A stretch of DNA of 64,000 nt. Source: Campylobacter ornithocola (GTDB lineage: Bacteria > Campylobacterota > Campylobacteria > Campylobacterales > Campylobacteraceae). A program made the translations under genes and the position numbers. Below the pieces are notes generated by a model. It saw only the letters and a program-made list of their open reading frames with translations. It searched no databases and was not told the origin of the DNA. The stretch covers positions 124,001 to 188,000 of the forward strand of contig NZ_CP053848.1 in NCBI RefSeq assembly GCF_013201605.1. The letters run 5' to 3'. Below are positions 37,682 to 45,904 of the stretch, one piece after another (position 1 is the stretch's first letter; each line of letters starts with the position of its first letter).

Positions 37682-39513
37682 GAAAGCCCTTCTTCTATAG
37701 TTGTTGCTTGTAGCTTTATATGAGGTATGATAAAATCAATCCAGTTTTTATGTATTTCTAAATACTCTTTTCTTTTAATGTATTCTTCATCTAAATTACT
37801 AGGATTTTTTATATAATTTTGTGCAATTTTGTATTCAAAATGAAAAAATATCGAGCGAATTAAATCTAAAAAATAATTTTTAAATTCTTCCTCTTCAAAT
37901 CTAGCTTTCATTTGATAAATTCTTTGACTTAGTGGATTAAATGTTTCATCTTTAAAATCAAATTCTTCTATGCATTTTGTAAGATCTGATTTTAAAAGCT
38001 CACACTCATTAATATAGCTTTTTGCTAAAATGATGATTTTTCTTAACTTTTTATCAATCTCATCTTTTTTATCTTTAAATTCTTTTTCATTGAGACCTTG
38101 CAACTTTCCAAACAAAACCTTATCTTCCTTCAACAACTCTTCACAAAGTTCTTTAAAAGGTTTTTCTATACTTCCTTCTATTCTAGCTCCACCTTCAGTG
38201 GCATTGTAAGTTTTTATATCTAGTGGTATTGTTGATTCTATATCTTTTTCAAAACTTTCTTTGAAAATATTCCAAAATTGATTTGTTTCTACTTTACCTT
38301 TACCCCCATAGGCTGTTATGAAGAAATTTTCTTTTCTATAGTTTTCACTTTCTTCCCCATGAACATAATCTTTAGGATGAGAATTCCCATCTTCACCATA
38401 AGCTAAATCTTGTCCTATTAAGATAATATTTTTATGACCTAATTTTACAGCTAATTCATAAGCCATATTAGCCACACTCATACCTGAGCCTAAATAACCA
38501 TAATCATTCATATTTAAACTTTGTGCAAAAGGTAGTGGTCTATGTACTAGCATAAAATTTCTATTGTTTTTCTTTAAGTATTCTATAGTTTTTTGATGTA
38601 CTAAACTTGCAACAACAAATAATATATCTTTATCAAATTCACCAAAATTATTATTAAAACATTCGCTGACAACTTCATCTCTTTCAAGCATTAAAACATA
38701 ATCAGGCTTAATATTATGCTTTGCTAATATAGGATAAGCACTATCTGCACATATAATACTAGCCTTACTAGCATATTCTTTTAATAAAGGTAATTGTTTA
38801 ATCAAAGATGGACCAGTAGAAACTATAATAGCATTTTCTATTTTATCTTTTCTTTGTTTGAGTAAATCTTTTAAGCTAGGGTTAGCTAATTGATAAGGTA
38901 GATTATGTAAAAGTTGGGTTATGCCTTGGAGGGAGTCTTCTGATGAATTGCCTTGTCTAATAACCAAAGATTTTATACTTTCGATACATAAGGAATTGAT
39001 TGTTTTTATAGCATCTTCATAATTTTCGTAAAAATTTGACATTATAAGCAAATCATAAGTTTTTACAAAAAAGTGAATTTTTTCTTGTTCAAAAAAACGA
39101 TAAAAAGTTAAAAAGTTAATATCCTCATATAAATAAATATGAAGTCTTTTATCTTGTAAATCTTGGCTAAAATCGTTTAAATGTAAAGCAATATATAAAA
39201 GTTCTATTTCAGGTTCTATAATACAAATACAATCTTTTAATGGATTTTTTAAAAGTTCAAAAACTAATGCTCCATTGCCGATTCCAAAAAAAACTAAAAA
39301 AGGGTGTCTTTTGTAATTTTCTTCGTAAAAAGATAGATTGTTCAAAGCATTTTGTATGCAAAATTGTTTTGTCTTGTGATCGTAAATATCGTAGTTTTTT
39401 TCAAAAAGTTCAAATCTTTCATTAGATTTTACTTGTAAGATTTTATCTGCTAAATTTGTATTGATTTCCTTTAAAACTTGTAAATTCCTAGAAAAATTAA
39501 GTTCAAGTAGCAT
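37678..39513 (-). CDS. Maf-family flagellin glycosylation protein, array gene F (first gene of the array)
   Basis: This 611-residue Maf paralogue is the promoter-proximal copy of the array, 40 nt after pseI. The N-terminus (MLLELNFSRNLQVLKEINT) is related to but distinct from genes D and E. Its central region of about 554 bp is nearly identical to gene B, and a flanking 65-bp tract (38875-38939) matches genes A and D. The NATEGGARIEG block and KLQGLNEKEFKDKKDEI linker follow. No poly-G tract is present, so it does not look phase-variable by slippage as some C. jejuni maf genes are. Confidence 0.9.
   Translation of the reverse strand: MLLELNFSRNLQVLKEINTNLADKILQVKSNERFELFEKNYDIYDHKTKQFCIQNALNNLSFYEENYKRHPFLVFFGIGNGALVFELLKNPLKDCICIIEPEIELLYIALHLNDFSQDLQDKRLHIYLYEDINFLTFYRFFEQEKIHFFVKTYDLLIMSNFYENYEDAIKTINSLCIESIKSLVIRQGNSSEDSLQGITQLLHNLPYQLANPSLKDLLKQRKDKIENAIIVSTGPSLIKQLPLLKEYASKASIICADSAYPILAKHNIKPDYVLMLERDEVVSECFNNNFGEFDKDILFVVASLVHQKTIEYLKKNNRNFMLVHRPLPFAQSLNMNDYGYLGSGMSVANMAYELAVKLGHKNIILIGQDLAYGEDGNSHPKDYVHGEESENYRKENFFITAYGGKGKVETNQFWNIFKESFEKDIESTIPLDIKTYNATEGGARIEGSIEKPFKELCEELLKEDKVLFGKLQGLNEKEFKDKKDEIDKKLRKIIILAKSYINECELLKSDLTKCIEEFDFKDETFNPLSQRIYQMKARFEEEEFKNYFLDLIRSIFFHFEYKIAQNYIKNPSNLDEEYIKRKEYLEIHKNWIDFIIPHIKLQATTIEEGLS
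38332..38885 (-). repeat. Maf recombination block 3, copy in gene F
   Basis: Partner of 30864-31417, offset 7468. The upstream end runs directly into a tract shared with genes A and D. Confidence 0.85.
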
Positions 39514-39553
39514 TATAGTTCCTTATTTATGTTTTTTTAAGCAAAAGCATTAA

Positions 39554-40588
39554 TCATTCCAAAAAATGTTGTTCTTTCAATGCTGTGCCAAATTCTATAT
39601 CGCAAGTTGCTTTTTTGCCAAGTATGGTAGGCAAAAACTTAGGATGTAAACCTAAGTTTGGTCTTACACTTTTTACATTTTCTTGTGTAAAATTTTCTCC
39701 TTTTTTGATGTCTTTACTAGCATATAAACTTCTTGCAAAATGGCGGTTTTTTAAAGTTTTTTCATCTATTGTTAAGCTAGCTTTGCCTAGTGCTTGTTCG
39801 CTTAAACGCACCATATTGCACATTTGTTTAAACTCATCAAAGTCAAGACTAAATTTAGCATCAGCACTATCGAGAGTTTTATTCAATATAAAATGTTTTT
39901 CTATAACTCTTGCCCCAAGAGCTACAGCTAAGGCTGGTGCTAAAAATCCTTCACTGTGATCGCTTAAACCAATTATAGTGCTAAATTTTTCTTGTAAAGT
40001 TTTTATAGTATTTAGGTTTAGATCGCAAATTTGCGAAGGATAAGCTGAGGTGCATTTAAGCAAAATTAGATTTTGGTTATTTTCTTCTTGAAAAATTTTA
40101 ACAATCATTTCAAGTTCTTCTTCGTAGGCTATGCCTGTAGAAACCAAAGTAGGTTTGTTTTCTTTAGCTACATAGCGTACAAAATTATAATCATTTGCTT
40201 CAAAAGAAGCGATTTTATAAGCTGAAGGGTTAAATTTTCTTAAAAAATTTACATCTTCTTTAGAAAAAGGACTAGAAAAACAGATTAATCCTTCATTTTT
40301 AGCACATTCAAAAAGCTTTTCATGCCACTCATAAGGTGTTTTAGCTTCTTTGTATAGTTCATATAAATTACGCCCATGCCACAAACCACCCTCGATGATA
40401 AAATCTTTTTTATTAGAATTTAGCGTCAAACTATCTGGGGTATAGGTTTGAATTTTTATAGCATCAGCTCCCGCTTTTTTAGCTGCCTGTATGGTTTTTA
40501 AAGCTACTTCAAGGCTGTTTGCATGGTTAGCTGAAAGCTCAGCGATGATGAAAACTTTCTCGTTCAAATTAAAATTTTCTATAAACAT
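39554..40588 (-). CDS. pseI: Pseudaminic acid synthase PseI (NeuB3-type)
   Basis: This 344-residue enzyme condenses 6-deoxy-AltdiNAc with phosphoenolpyruvate to give pseudaminic acid, the sugar placed on flagellin. The TIM-barrel NeuB signature is clear: IAELSANHANSLEVALK, ADAIKIQTYTPDSLTLNS, CFSSPFSKEDV, STGIAYEEE, IGLSDHS and ARVIEKHF. A C-terminal SAF (antifreeze-like) domain occupies about residues 285-344 (FARSLYASKDIKKGE; VKSVRPNLGLHPKF). PDSLTL, FIIEGGLW and the SAF details resemble PseI rather than legionaminic or sialic acid synthases. It sits directly upstream of the maf array, joining sugar synthesis and transfer. Confidence 0.9.
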   Translation of the reverse strand: MFIENFNLNEKVFIIAELSANHANSLEVALKTIQAAKKAGADAIKIQTYTPDSLTLNSNKKDFIIEGGLWHGRNLYELYKEAKTPYEWHEKLFECAKNEGLICFSSPFSKEDVNFLRKFNPSAYKIASFEANDYNFVRYVAKENKPTLVSTGIAYEEELEMIVKIFQEENNQNLILLKCTSAYPSQICDLNLNTIKTLQEKFSTIIGLSDHSEGFLAPALAVALGARVIEKHFILNKTLDSADAKFSLDFDEFKQMCNMVRLSEQALGKASLTIDEKTLKNRHFARSLYASKDIKKGENFTQENVKSVRPNLGLHPKFLPTILGKKATCDIEFGTALKEQHFLE

Positions 40589-40706
40589 TAAAAGCCTTTT
40601 TTTGATTTGAATAAAAATTTACTATATTTTATATTTTAATTATTAATTATGATTAAAGGTTTATTTAGTAAAATAAATTTATTAATAAGTTATCTAAGGA
40701 AAAGCT

Positions 40707-41129
40707 ATGACTAAAACACTAGAATACTCAATTTATCATTTTTGTGAGCACATTTTAAAACTAAAAATTTCACCAACAAGTGTGATTAGAGGTGAGCTTT
40801 ATGGGGCTTCTATACCTTTGTATTTTAAAGATGAGGAATATAGTTTTTATTTATTTTTTCAAAAAAAAGCTTTAAATGAAATTGCATTATTTTTACTACA
40901 CGAAGAACTAAAAGAAGATGGATTAGCAGATTTGGTAAAAGAAGTGGCAAATCAAATCATAGGTTATGCTAAAAAATTACTTAATGATACTAATGGTAAA
41001 GATGAATATCGTTTAGGTGTTCCTGAGTATTTAGGACGTATTGATGGGTTTTCAAAAATTAAACTGAAAGAAAAATTTACCTATGAAATGAAAAATGCTC
41101 GTTTTAGAATAGGTTATAAAAAACTATGA
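40707..41129 (+). CDS. CheX-like domain protein next to fliN
   Basis: This 140-residue cytosolic protein resembles CheX/CheC-type chemotaxis phosphatases and the N-terminal domain of FliY. The helix VKEVANQIIGYAKK carries an E-x-x-N pair, the catalytic motif of CheX-type CheY-P phosphatases, followed by the family's RLGVPEYLG strand. It starts a plus-strand operon with fliN and a FliO-like gene (overlap 4 nt with fliN). Removing phosphate from CheY at the switch is a plausible role, but only the motif and location support it. Cj0350 is the remembered counterpart. Confidence 0.65.
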   Translation: MTKTLEYSIYHFCEHILKLKISPTSVIRGELYGASIPLYFKDEEYSFYLFFQKKALNEIALFLLHEELKEDGLADLVKEVANQIIGYAKKLLNDTNGKDEYRLGVPEYLGRIDGFSKIKLKEKFTYEMKNARFRIGYKKL

Positions 41130-41422
41130 TAGAAGATCATTTAGGATTATTGCAATCTTATGAAGATATTTTAGATATTAGCGTAGATTTTGTCAGCGAA
41201 CTTGGCACAACTAATATGAGCGTAAAAGAGCTTTTGAAGCTAGAGGTAGGTTCTGTGATAGATCTTGAAAAGCCAGCAGGTGAAAGTGTGGAGCTTTATT
41301 TAAATAAAAGAATCTTTGGTAAAGGTGAGGTAATGGTATATGAAAAAAACCTTGCTATAAGGATTAATGAAATTTTAGATTCTAAATCAGTGTTGCAGTA
41401 TTTCAAAAAAGAACTGCAATGA
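41126..41422 (+). CDS. fliN: Flagellar motor switch protein FliN
   Basis: This 98-residue C-ring protein has the SpoA (surface presentation of antigens) domain across residues 20-95. Motifs include ISVDFVSELGTTNMSVKELLKLEVGSVIDLEKPAGESV, where the LG-T-N and L-LEVGS-I-L pattern is typical, and a C-terminal RINEIL. It overlaps the genes on both sides by 4 nt (ATGA), so the three products are translated together. Confidence 0.94.
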   Translation: MIEDHLGLLQSYEDILDISVDFVSELGTTNMSVKELLKLEVGSVIDLEKPAGESVELYLNKRIFGKGEVMVYEKNLAIRINEILDSKSVLQYFKKELQ

Positions 41423-42177
41423 AATTTATTTGGATTTTACTATTTGCTTTACCTCTTTTTGGAGCTAAAATTCTTGATTATAATATTTATCCAAGAGAAG
41501 ATAGGGTAGATATCACTTTTTCGTTTGATGTTCCTTATAAGGAAGGTATTAGTCAAAAGAAAAAAGATGGTATTATTATTTTTACTTTAAATGCTCAAAG
41601 TGCCAAAGAAGAAGATAAAACATTAAATTCTAGCATCATTAAAAAAGTTAAAATTTTCTCAGAAAGTAAAAAAACATTTATAGCTTTAAGCGTCGGTGAT
41701 AAAATACAAATCAATGCAGATACAATTGGTGAGTATGGTTTAAGACTGCGTGCACAAAAAGAAGGTGTGAATTTAACAACTAAAAAAAGCTTAGATGAAA
41801 AAAGCAAGGAAGTAAGTATGCAAGAGTATGATTTTACAAATTATATTTTAGTTGTAAGTATTTTAATACTTTTATTCATTGCGCTTTGGTTTTTAAAGAT
41901 ATATTTAAAACAAAAACATCCTTTAGATAGAAATTTTAACTTGATTTTTCAAAGACCACTTGATAGATATAATCAGCTTGTAGTTTTTGAATATGGCTTG
42001 AAGCGTTATACTATGGTTATAGGAAAATCAAATATAATATTAGAAACAACGGAGGCTGTGATAAAAAACGAAGAGCAAAATAAAACATCACAAAAGCCAA
42101 AAGAAAAGGATTTTGACTCTTATTTTGAAGAAAATAAGCAAAGATTGCAAAATTTGCTTTTAAAACAAAATAATTAA
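41419..42177 (+). CDS. FliO-like flagellar membrane protein with periplasmic domain
   Basis: This 252-residue protein has a signal peptide (about residues 1-16), a periplasmic AMIN-like beta domain (about 18-115), one membrane helix (about 139-160) and a cytoplasmic tail. In the tail, FEYGLKRYTMVIGKSNIILE matches FliO-type tails that support FliP/FliR assembly. H. pylori has a similar extended FliO next to fliN, which is why I favour this assignment. The 3' end overlaps the convergent Ppx/GppA gene by 4 nt. Confidence 0.62.
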   Translation: MKFIWILLFALPLFGAKILDYNIYPREDRVDITFSFDVPYKEGISQKKKDGIIIFTLNAQSAKEEDKTLNSSIIKKVKIFSESKKTFIALSVGDKIQINADTIGEYGLRLRAQKEGVNLTTKKSLDEKSKEVSMQEYDFTNYILVVSILILLFIALWFLKIYLKQKHPLDRNFNLIFQRPLDRYNQLVVFEYGLKRYTMVIGKSNIILETTEAVIKNEEQNKTSQKPKEKDFDSYFEENKQRLQNLLLKQNN

Positions 42178-43670
42178 TTTTTTTGATTAAAAGCTAAAAT
42201 TATGAGTTTTGGCTTTAAAATCTTTTTAATCTCTTCTTTTGAAAAATAAATTTGTTTCTTATCTGAATAAATATATAAAGTATGATTTTTTAATGTAAAA
42301 TCAAGATTTATATCAGTGTCTTTTGCAAGTTTTTTTGCTAATGCTAAAATAAAATTAAGCCAAGTTAACACATGATTGTTTGGTAATAATTCTTTGATAT
42401 GTTCGATAGCAAAAGGATTTATTTTTTTACCATTAGCTTTTAAAAGAATAGAAATGAGTAAAATTTCCTTATGTGAAAAACCAAAATGTAAGCCATTTAA
42501 TGCCATATAAGCGCTATGCTCATTAGCAAAATAAAAATTAATTCTTTCGCCCACATGAGCTAATTTGGCGGCATTTAAAAGATCTTTTTTAAAACTAATA
42601 TCAATTTTATGAAGAGGCAAAAGGGTGTCAAATAATTTATTTGCAAAATATGTACTTTTGTCATTGTAATCTATGTTAAAACGATCTTGTAAAGATTTTA
42701 GACTTGGGTTGAAATTAGATGGAAATTTAGCAGTAAATTTTGAAAAATCTGTTGTATCGTTTTTTATTTTTGTATATTTTTGAAAAAGATTAGATAAAAA
42801 CACTCCCTCTCTTACACCCACCGCAGAAGTGATGATATTTTTGGCCTTTAAATTTTTTGCTAAGGCTAAAAATATCACACAGCCTTCTTTTATGGTGTCA
42901 AAACGATCTTTTTTGATATTAAAATCAACTAAATTTTTAGCATTTTGAATTTTTTCTATATGATTTTTTTCCTTTTCAAAACTATAACTAAAATTATGAA
43001 TCATTTTCAATGGATAAGAGTTTTTTTTCATTATAGAATTCGATAATGCTCTTAAGCTTCCACCTATGGCAATGATGTTATCATTTTGAAAGCGTTTTGG
43101 GACTTGTGCTAGTGCTTCTTGTATGAATTGATCTAGGGCATTAAATCTTTTAGTGTCATAAAAAATTTCTTTTAATCTTACTGTGCCAAGATCAAGTGAA
43201 ATACAATCTATGATAGCACCTTCTTTAATTAAGCAAAGTTCTGTTGATCCTCCACCTATGTCTATTGTTGTTGCATTTTTAATATTTGATAATAAATTTA
43301 AAGCAGCAAGTCCACCTAAAAATGACTCAGTTTTTCCGTTAATACATTTTATATTTAGACCTACATTTTTTGCTATCCTAGCAATAAAATCTTTTGCATT
43401 AGGAGCATCTCTTAGTGCAGAAGTTCCAACAGCGATAATTTTTCTACATTTTTCTTTTAAAGCTTTTTCTTTAAAATAAGCTAGAGCTTTCTCAGCTTTA
43501 AGCATAGCTTCTTCTTGAAGAATTTTATTGTTATTGTAGGCGTTTTCTCCAAGTCTTATTTTCTTTTTATGTTCGCTACAAATAAAAAAACCATACCTTG
43601 AGGTTCTTTCAAAGATTACCATACGAACAGAGTTAGAGCCAAGGTCAATTACTGCTGTTTTTTTAGCCAT
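42174..43670 (-). CDS. Ppx/GppA family phosphatase
   Basis: This 498-residue protein belongs to the ASKHA-fold exopolyphosphatase / pppGpp phosphatase family, with the N-terminal phosphate loop VIDLGSNSVRMVIFE, IAVGTSALRDAPNAKDF and TIDIGGGSTELCLI. The C-terminal part (about 315-490) looks like the helical HD-type domain of the longer members. It acts on polyphosphate or pppGpp; the sequence does not decide which. Its start codon overlaps the fdxB stop by one base. Cj0353c holds the same spot in C. jejuni. Confidence 0.88.
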   Translation of the reverse strand: MAKKTAVIDLGSNSVRMVIFERTSRYGFFICSEHKKKIRLGENAYNNNKILQEEAMLKAEKALAYFKEKALKEKCRKIIAVGTSALRDAPNAKDFIARIAKNVGLNIKCINGKTESFLGGLAALNLLSNIKNATTIDIGGGSTELCLIKEGAIIDCISLDLGTVRLKEIFYDTKRFNALDQFIQEALAQVPKRFQNDNIIAIGGSLRALSNSIMKKNSYPLKMIHNFSYSFEKEKNHIEKIQNAKNLVDFNIKKDRFDTIKEGCVIFLALAKNLKAKNIITSAVGVREGVFLSNLFQKYTKIKNDTTDFSKFTAKFPSNFNPSLKSLQDRFNIDYNDKSTYFANKLFDTLLPLHKIDISFKKDLLNAAKLAHVGERINFYFANEHSAYMALNGLHFGFSHKEILLISILLKANGKKINPFAIEHIKELLPNNHVLTWLNFILALAKKLAKDTDINLDFTLKNHTLYIYSDKKQIYFSKEEIKKILKPKLIILAFNQKN

Positions 43671-43915
43671 TAAATATCTTTGTTTTTGTGTTTTAAACGA
43701 AGTTCATCAATACTTTCTACATTGTCAGGGTCAGGTATGATACAATCTACTGGACAGGCTACAATACAGGCTGGCTCTGAAAATTCATTCACACACTCAG
43801 TACAAAGATCAGGATCTATAACATAGATTGGTTCGTTATCATAAATAGCCTCATCTGGGCATTCTTCCCTACATGCATCGCAGGATATACATTCTCTAGT
43901 AATTAAAAGTGACAT
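43670..43915 (-). CDS. fdxB: 2[4Fe-4S] ferredoxin
   Basis: This 81-residue ferredoxin has two cluster motifs: C9, C12, C15, C19 followed by Pro, and C38, C41, C50, C54 followed by Pro, with a ninth Cys at 58. The eight-residue spacing between the second and third Cys of the second motif and the C-terminal extension are features of Allochromatium-type ferredoxins with very low potentials. It is a small cytosolic electron carrier, coupled to the Ppx/GppA gene. Confidence 0.93.
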   Translation of the reverse strand: MSLLITRECISCDACREECPDEAIYDNEPIYVIDPDLCTECVNEFSEPACIVACPVDCIIPDPDNVESIDELRLKHKNKDI

Positions 43916-44001
43916 ACTTTTCCTTTTTATGAGTAATAAAAAAGACTTATACTATATAAAAACTTATAGGTAATTTAAAATAAAAGAAAAAATAAATCTA
44001 A

Positions 44002-44032
44002 TTTTTTAGAATGATTCAATCATTCTAAAAAA
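44002..44032 (-). terminator. Terminator of cosR
   Basis: TTTTTTAGAATGAT (44002-44015) and ATCATTCTAAAAAA (44019-44032) form a 14-bp stem 3 nt after the cosR stop. Being A/T-flanked on both sides, it places a T run after the stem on the minus strand. Confidence 0.85.
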
Positions 44033-44035
44033 TTT

Positions 44036-44710
44036 TTAGTTAGTTTTTTTAGGAAAACAAAAACGATATCCTCTGCGACGTACAGTTTCTATGGTAGAAA
44101 TATTAAGTGGTTTATCCATTTTTTGTCTTATTTGGTTGATTGCAACTTCTATAACATTTGGAGTTACAAGTTCAGGTTCTTCCCAAATAGCATCTAAAAG
44201 CTGCTCTTTTGATACGATCTGATCAGAGTGTCTAGCTAAATGAGTTAAAACTTCAAAAGGCTTACCTTTTAACTCTATATCTTTTCCTTGGTAAGTGATT
44301 TTTTCTTCGTCAGGGTCAATCACTAAATCATCAATTTTAATTACATTAGTTCCACCAAATCTAAGTCTAGCTTCGATTCTTGCCAATAAAATTTCAAAAT
44401 CTAAAGGTTTTTTTATATAATCATCTGCTCCGGCTTTTAAAGCTTTAATTTCGTTTTCTTTATCTGCTTTTGTGCATATTGTTACTATGGCAGTTCTTGG
44501 AGATTTTTGTTTAATGGCATTGATTAAATCACTTGCGTCGTTATTGCCAATAACCCAATTTGATAATACTAAATCATAGTGTCTAATACCTATAAAATAC
44601 TCAGCGTCTTTAAAATTTTCCGAAGTATCACTTTGGTAACCGAACTCATTCAAAGTGTTTGATAAGGTTTTATTAAGTGACGCTTCATCTTCTACAACCA
44701 AAATACGCAT
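44036..44710 (-). CDS. cosR: Orphan OmpR-family response regulator CosR
   Basis: This 224-residue regulator has an N-terminal receiver-like domain (1-120) and a winged-helix DNA-binding domain (about 125-222; KPFEVLTHLARHSDQ, VEVAINQIRQKMDK-type helices, RRRGYRFCFP). The position of the phospho-acceptor Asp holds Asn51 (LVLSNW), in line with the known phosphorylation-independent CosR/HP1043 type. In C. jejuni it is essential and controls oxidative-stress genes. No cognate kinase gene is adjacent. It has a clear terminator and is transcribed alone. Confidence 0.95.
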   Translation of the reverse strand: MRILVVEDEASLNKTLSNTLNEFGYQSDTSENFKDAEYFIGIRHYDLVLSNWVIGNNDASDLINAIKQKSPRTAIVTICTKADKENEIKALKAGADDYIKKPLDFEILLARIEARLRFGGTNVIKIDDLVIDPDEEKITYQGKDIELKGKPFEVLTHLARHSDQIVSKEQLLDAIWEEPELVTPNVIEVAINQIRQKMDKPLNISTIETVRRRGYRFCFPKKTN

Positions 44711-44787
44711 TTTATTCCTTTGAAGATAGTTTTAGTGCAAAAGTATAACACAAATTAAGCAAATATTCAAAATTCTTTAAAAAAATT

Positions 44788-45105
44788 TTAATATTTTTTA
44801 CTTAGACTAGCTCCAACACGTGCGTTTTTAATAATATCAGGTTTATAACAAGTGATATTTATAAATTGAAGCTTTTTATGGTGTTTTTTAGTATCTTTAC
44901 ATATGTATTTTAAAGACTTTTCTATGGTTTTAAATTTTTTCTTTTTGTAAATTTTTTCTATTCTAGCACATAATTTTGCATAATCTAAAAATTGTTTACT
45001 TTTAGCTTCTAATTCTATTAAGACTTTTTGTTCTTGAATTCTTTCAAAATCTAAAAGGCCTATAATACATTTAAATTCTAAGCTAATTTTTATATGACTT
45101 TGCAT
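44788..45105 (-). CDS. folB: Dihydroneopterin aldolase
   Basis: This 105-residue protein resembles FolB enzymes of folate synthesis, which cleave dihydroneopterin to hydroxymethyldihydropterin and glycolaldehyde. The N-terminal IKISLEFKCIIGLLDFERIQEQ is the family pattern with the conserved Leu-X-X-Glu region. The sequence is short and divergent, as in other Campylobacter. It overlaps the 3' end of plsY by 16 nt. Confidence 0.8.
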   Translation of the reverse strand: MQSHIKISLEFKCIIGLLDFERIQEQKVLIELEAKSKQFLDYAKLCARIEKIYKKKKFKTIEKSLKYICKDTKKHHKKLQFINITCYKPDIIKNARVGASLSKKY

Positions 45106-45701
45106 TCTTGTTTTCCAACAAGTCTTAAAATATTTGGTATGTGTTTATAAAGCACTATAAATGCTATGATAAAAATTGGTGCATGAGTATTAACAACAGG
45201 CATGTCATAGTGAAATATAAAAGAACTAATTATAAGAGTAAATAAGGCTCCAAGTGAAGCTAAACTTGAAATTTTAAACACTTTTCCTATGATAAGCCAA
45301 ACTAAAATCGCACATATAATTTCAAAAGGTAAAAATACCGCTAAAACTCCAGCTCCAGTAGCTACTCCTTTGCCACCTTCAAATTTCAAATAAGGAGAAA
45401 AGCAGTGACCAAATACCGCTAAAACAGCCATAGTCCATAAGATATTTTCATCATAACCTAAGATTTTTGCTATTAATATAGGTATCACTCCTTTAAACGC
45501 ATCTAAAACAATAGTCGCAACAGCAAGTGTTTTAGCAAGTTTAGGATCACTTTCTTTTACTACTCTTAAAACATTAGTGGCACCTATGCTTTTACTGCCT
45601 GCATTTTTAATATTTGTTTTGGCAAAAATTTGAGCTAATAAAAGCCCAAATGGTATAGCACCTATAAGATAAGCTAAAAGATAGATTATTAAATTTTCCA
45701 T
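45090..45701 (-). CDS. plsY: Glycerol-3-phosphate acyltransferase PlsY
   Basis: This 203-residue membrane protein (about five helices) makes lysophosphatidic acid from acyl-phosphate and glycerol 3-phosphate. The three family motifs are visible: GAIPFGLLLA and the GSKSIGATNVLR loop, LKFEGGKGVATGAGV, and HIPNILRLVGKQE at the end. The downstream folB is coupled by overlap. Confidence 0.95.
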   Translation of the reverse strand: MENLIIYLLAYLIGAIPFGLLLAQIFAKTNIKNAGSKSIGATNVLRVVKESDPKLAKTLAVATIVLDAFKGVIPILIAKILGYDENILWTMAVLAVFGHCFSPYLKFEGGKGVATGAGVLAVFLPFEIICAILVWLIIGKVFKISSLASLGALFTLIISSFIFHYDMPVVNTHAPIFIIAFIVLYKHIPNILRLVGKQECKVI

Positions 45702-45904
45702 TTACTTTGTATCCTAAAATTTTAAAAACTTCATAATGAATGATAACAAAAAACCCTGAAATTAATATTTAAGAGATAATTTATCCTATAATAATTTTTA
45801 TTGTTAAATAGAAATTTTTTATTTTGTTTAAAGAAAATTATAGATATATTTCTAATAAGTTTATTTTAAATAGGCTTTATTTTATCTTAATTTAGGAGTA
45901 AATA

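Noticed and set aside
28345..39513. The repeated array as a possible toxin-antitoxin, defence or polymorphic-toxin cassette system
   Set aside because: All six genes carry clear Maf/DUF115 motifs and lie beside pseI and flagellins, so flagellin glycosylation explains them better.
28345..39513. Poly-G/C phase-variation tracts in the maf genes
   Set aside because: I looked for runs of seven or more G or C and found none. Only A/T runs are present, which are common in this genome.
39585..39959. 124-residue plus-strand frame opposite pseI
   Set aside because: It is the reverse of conserved PseI C-terminal codons.
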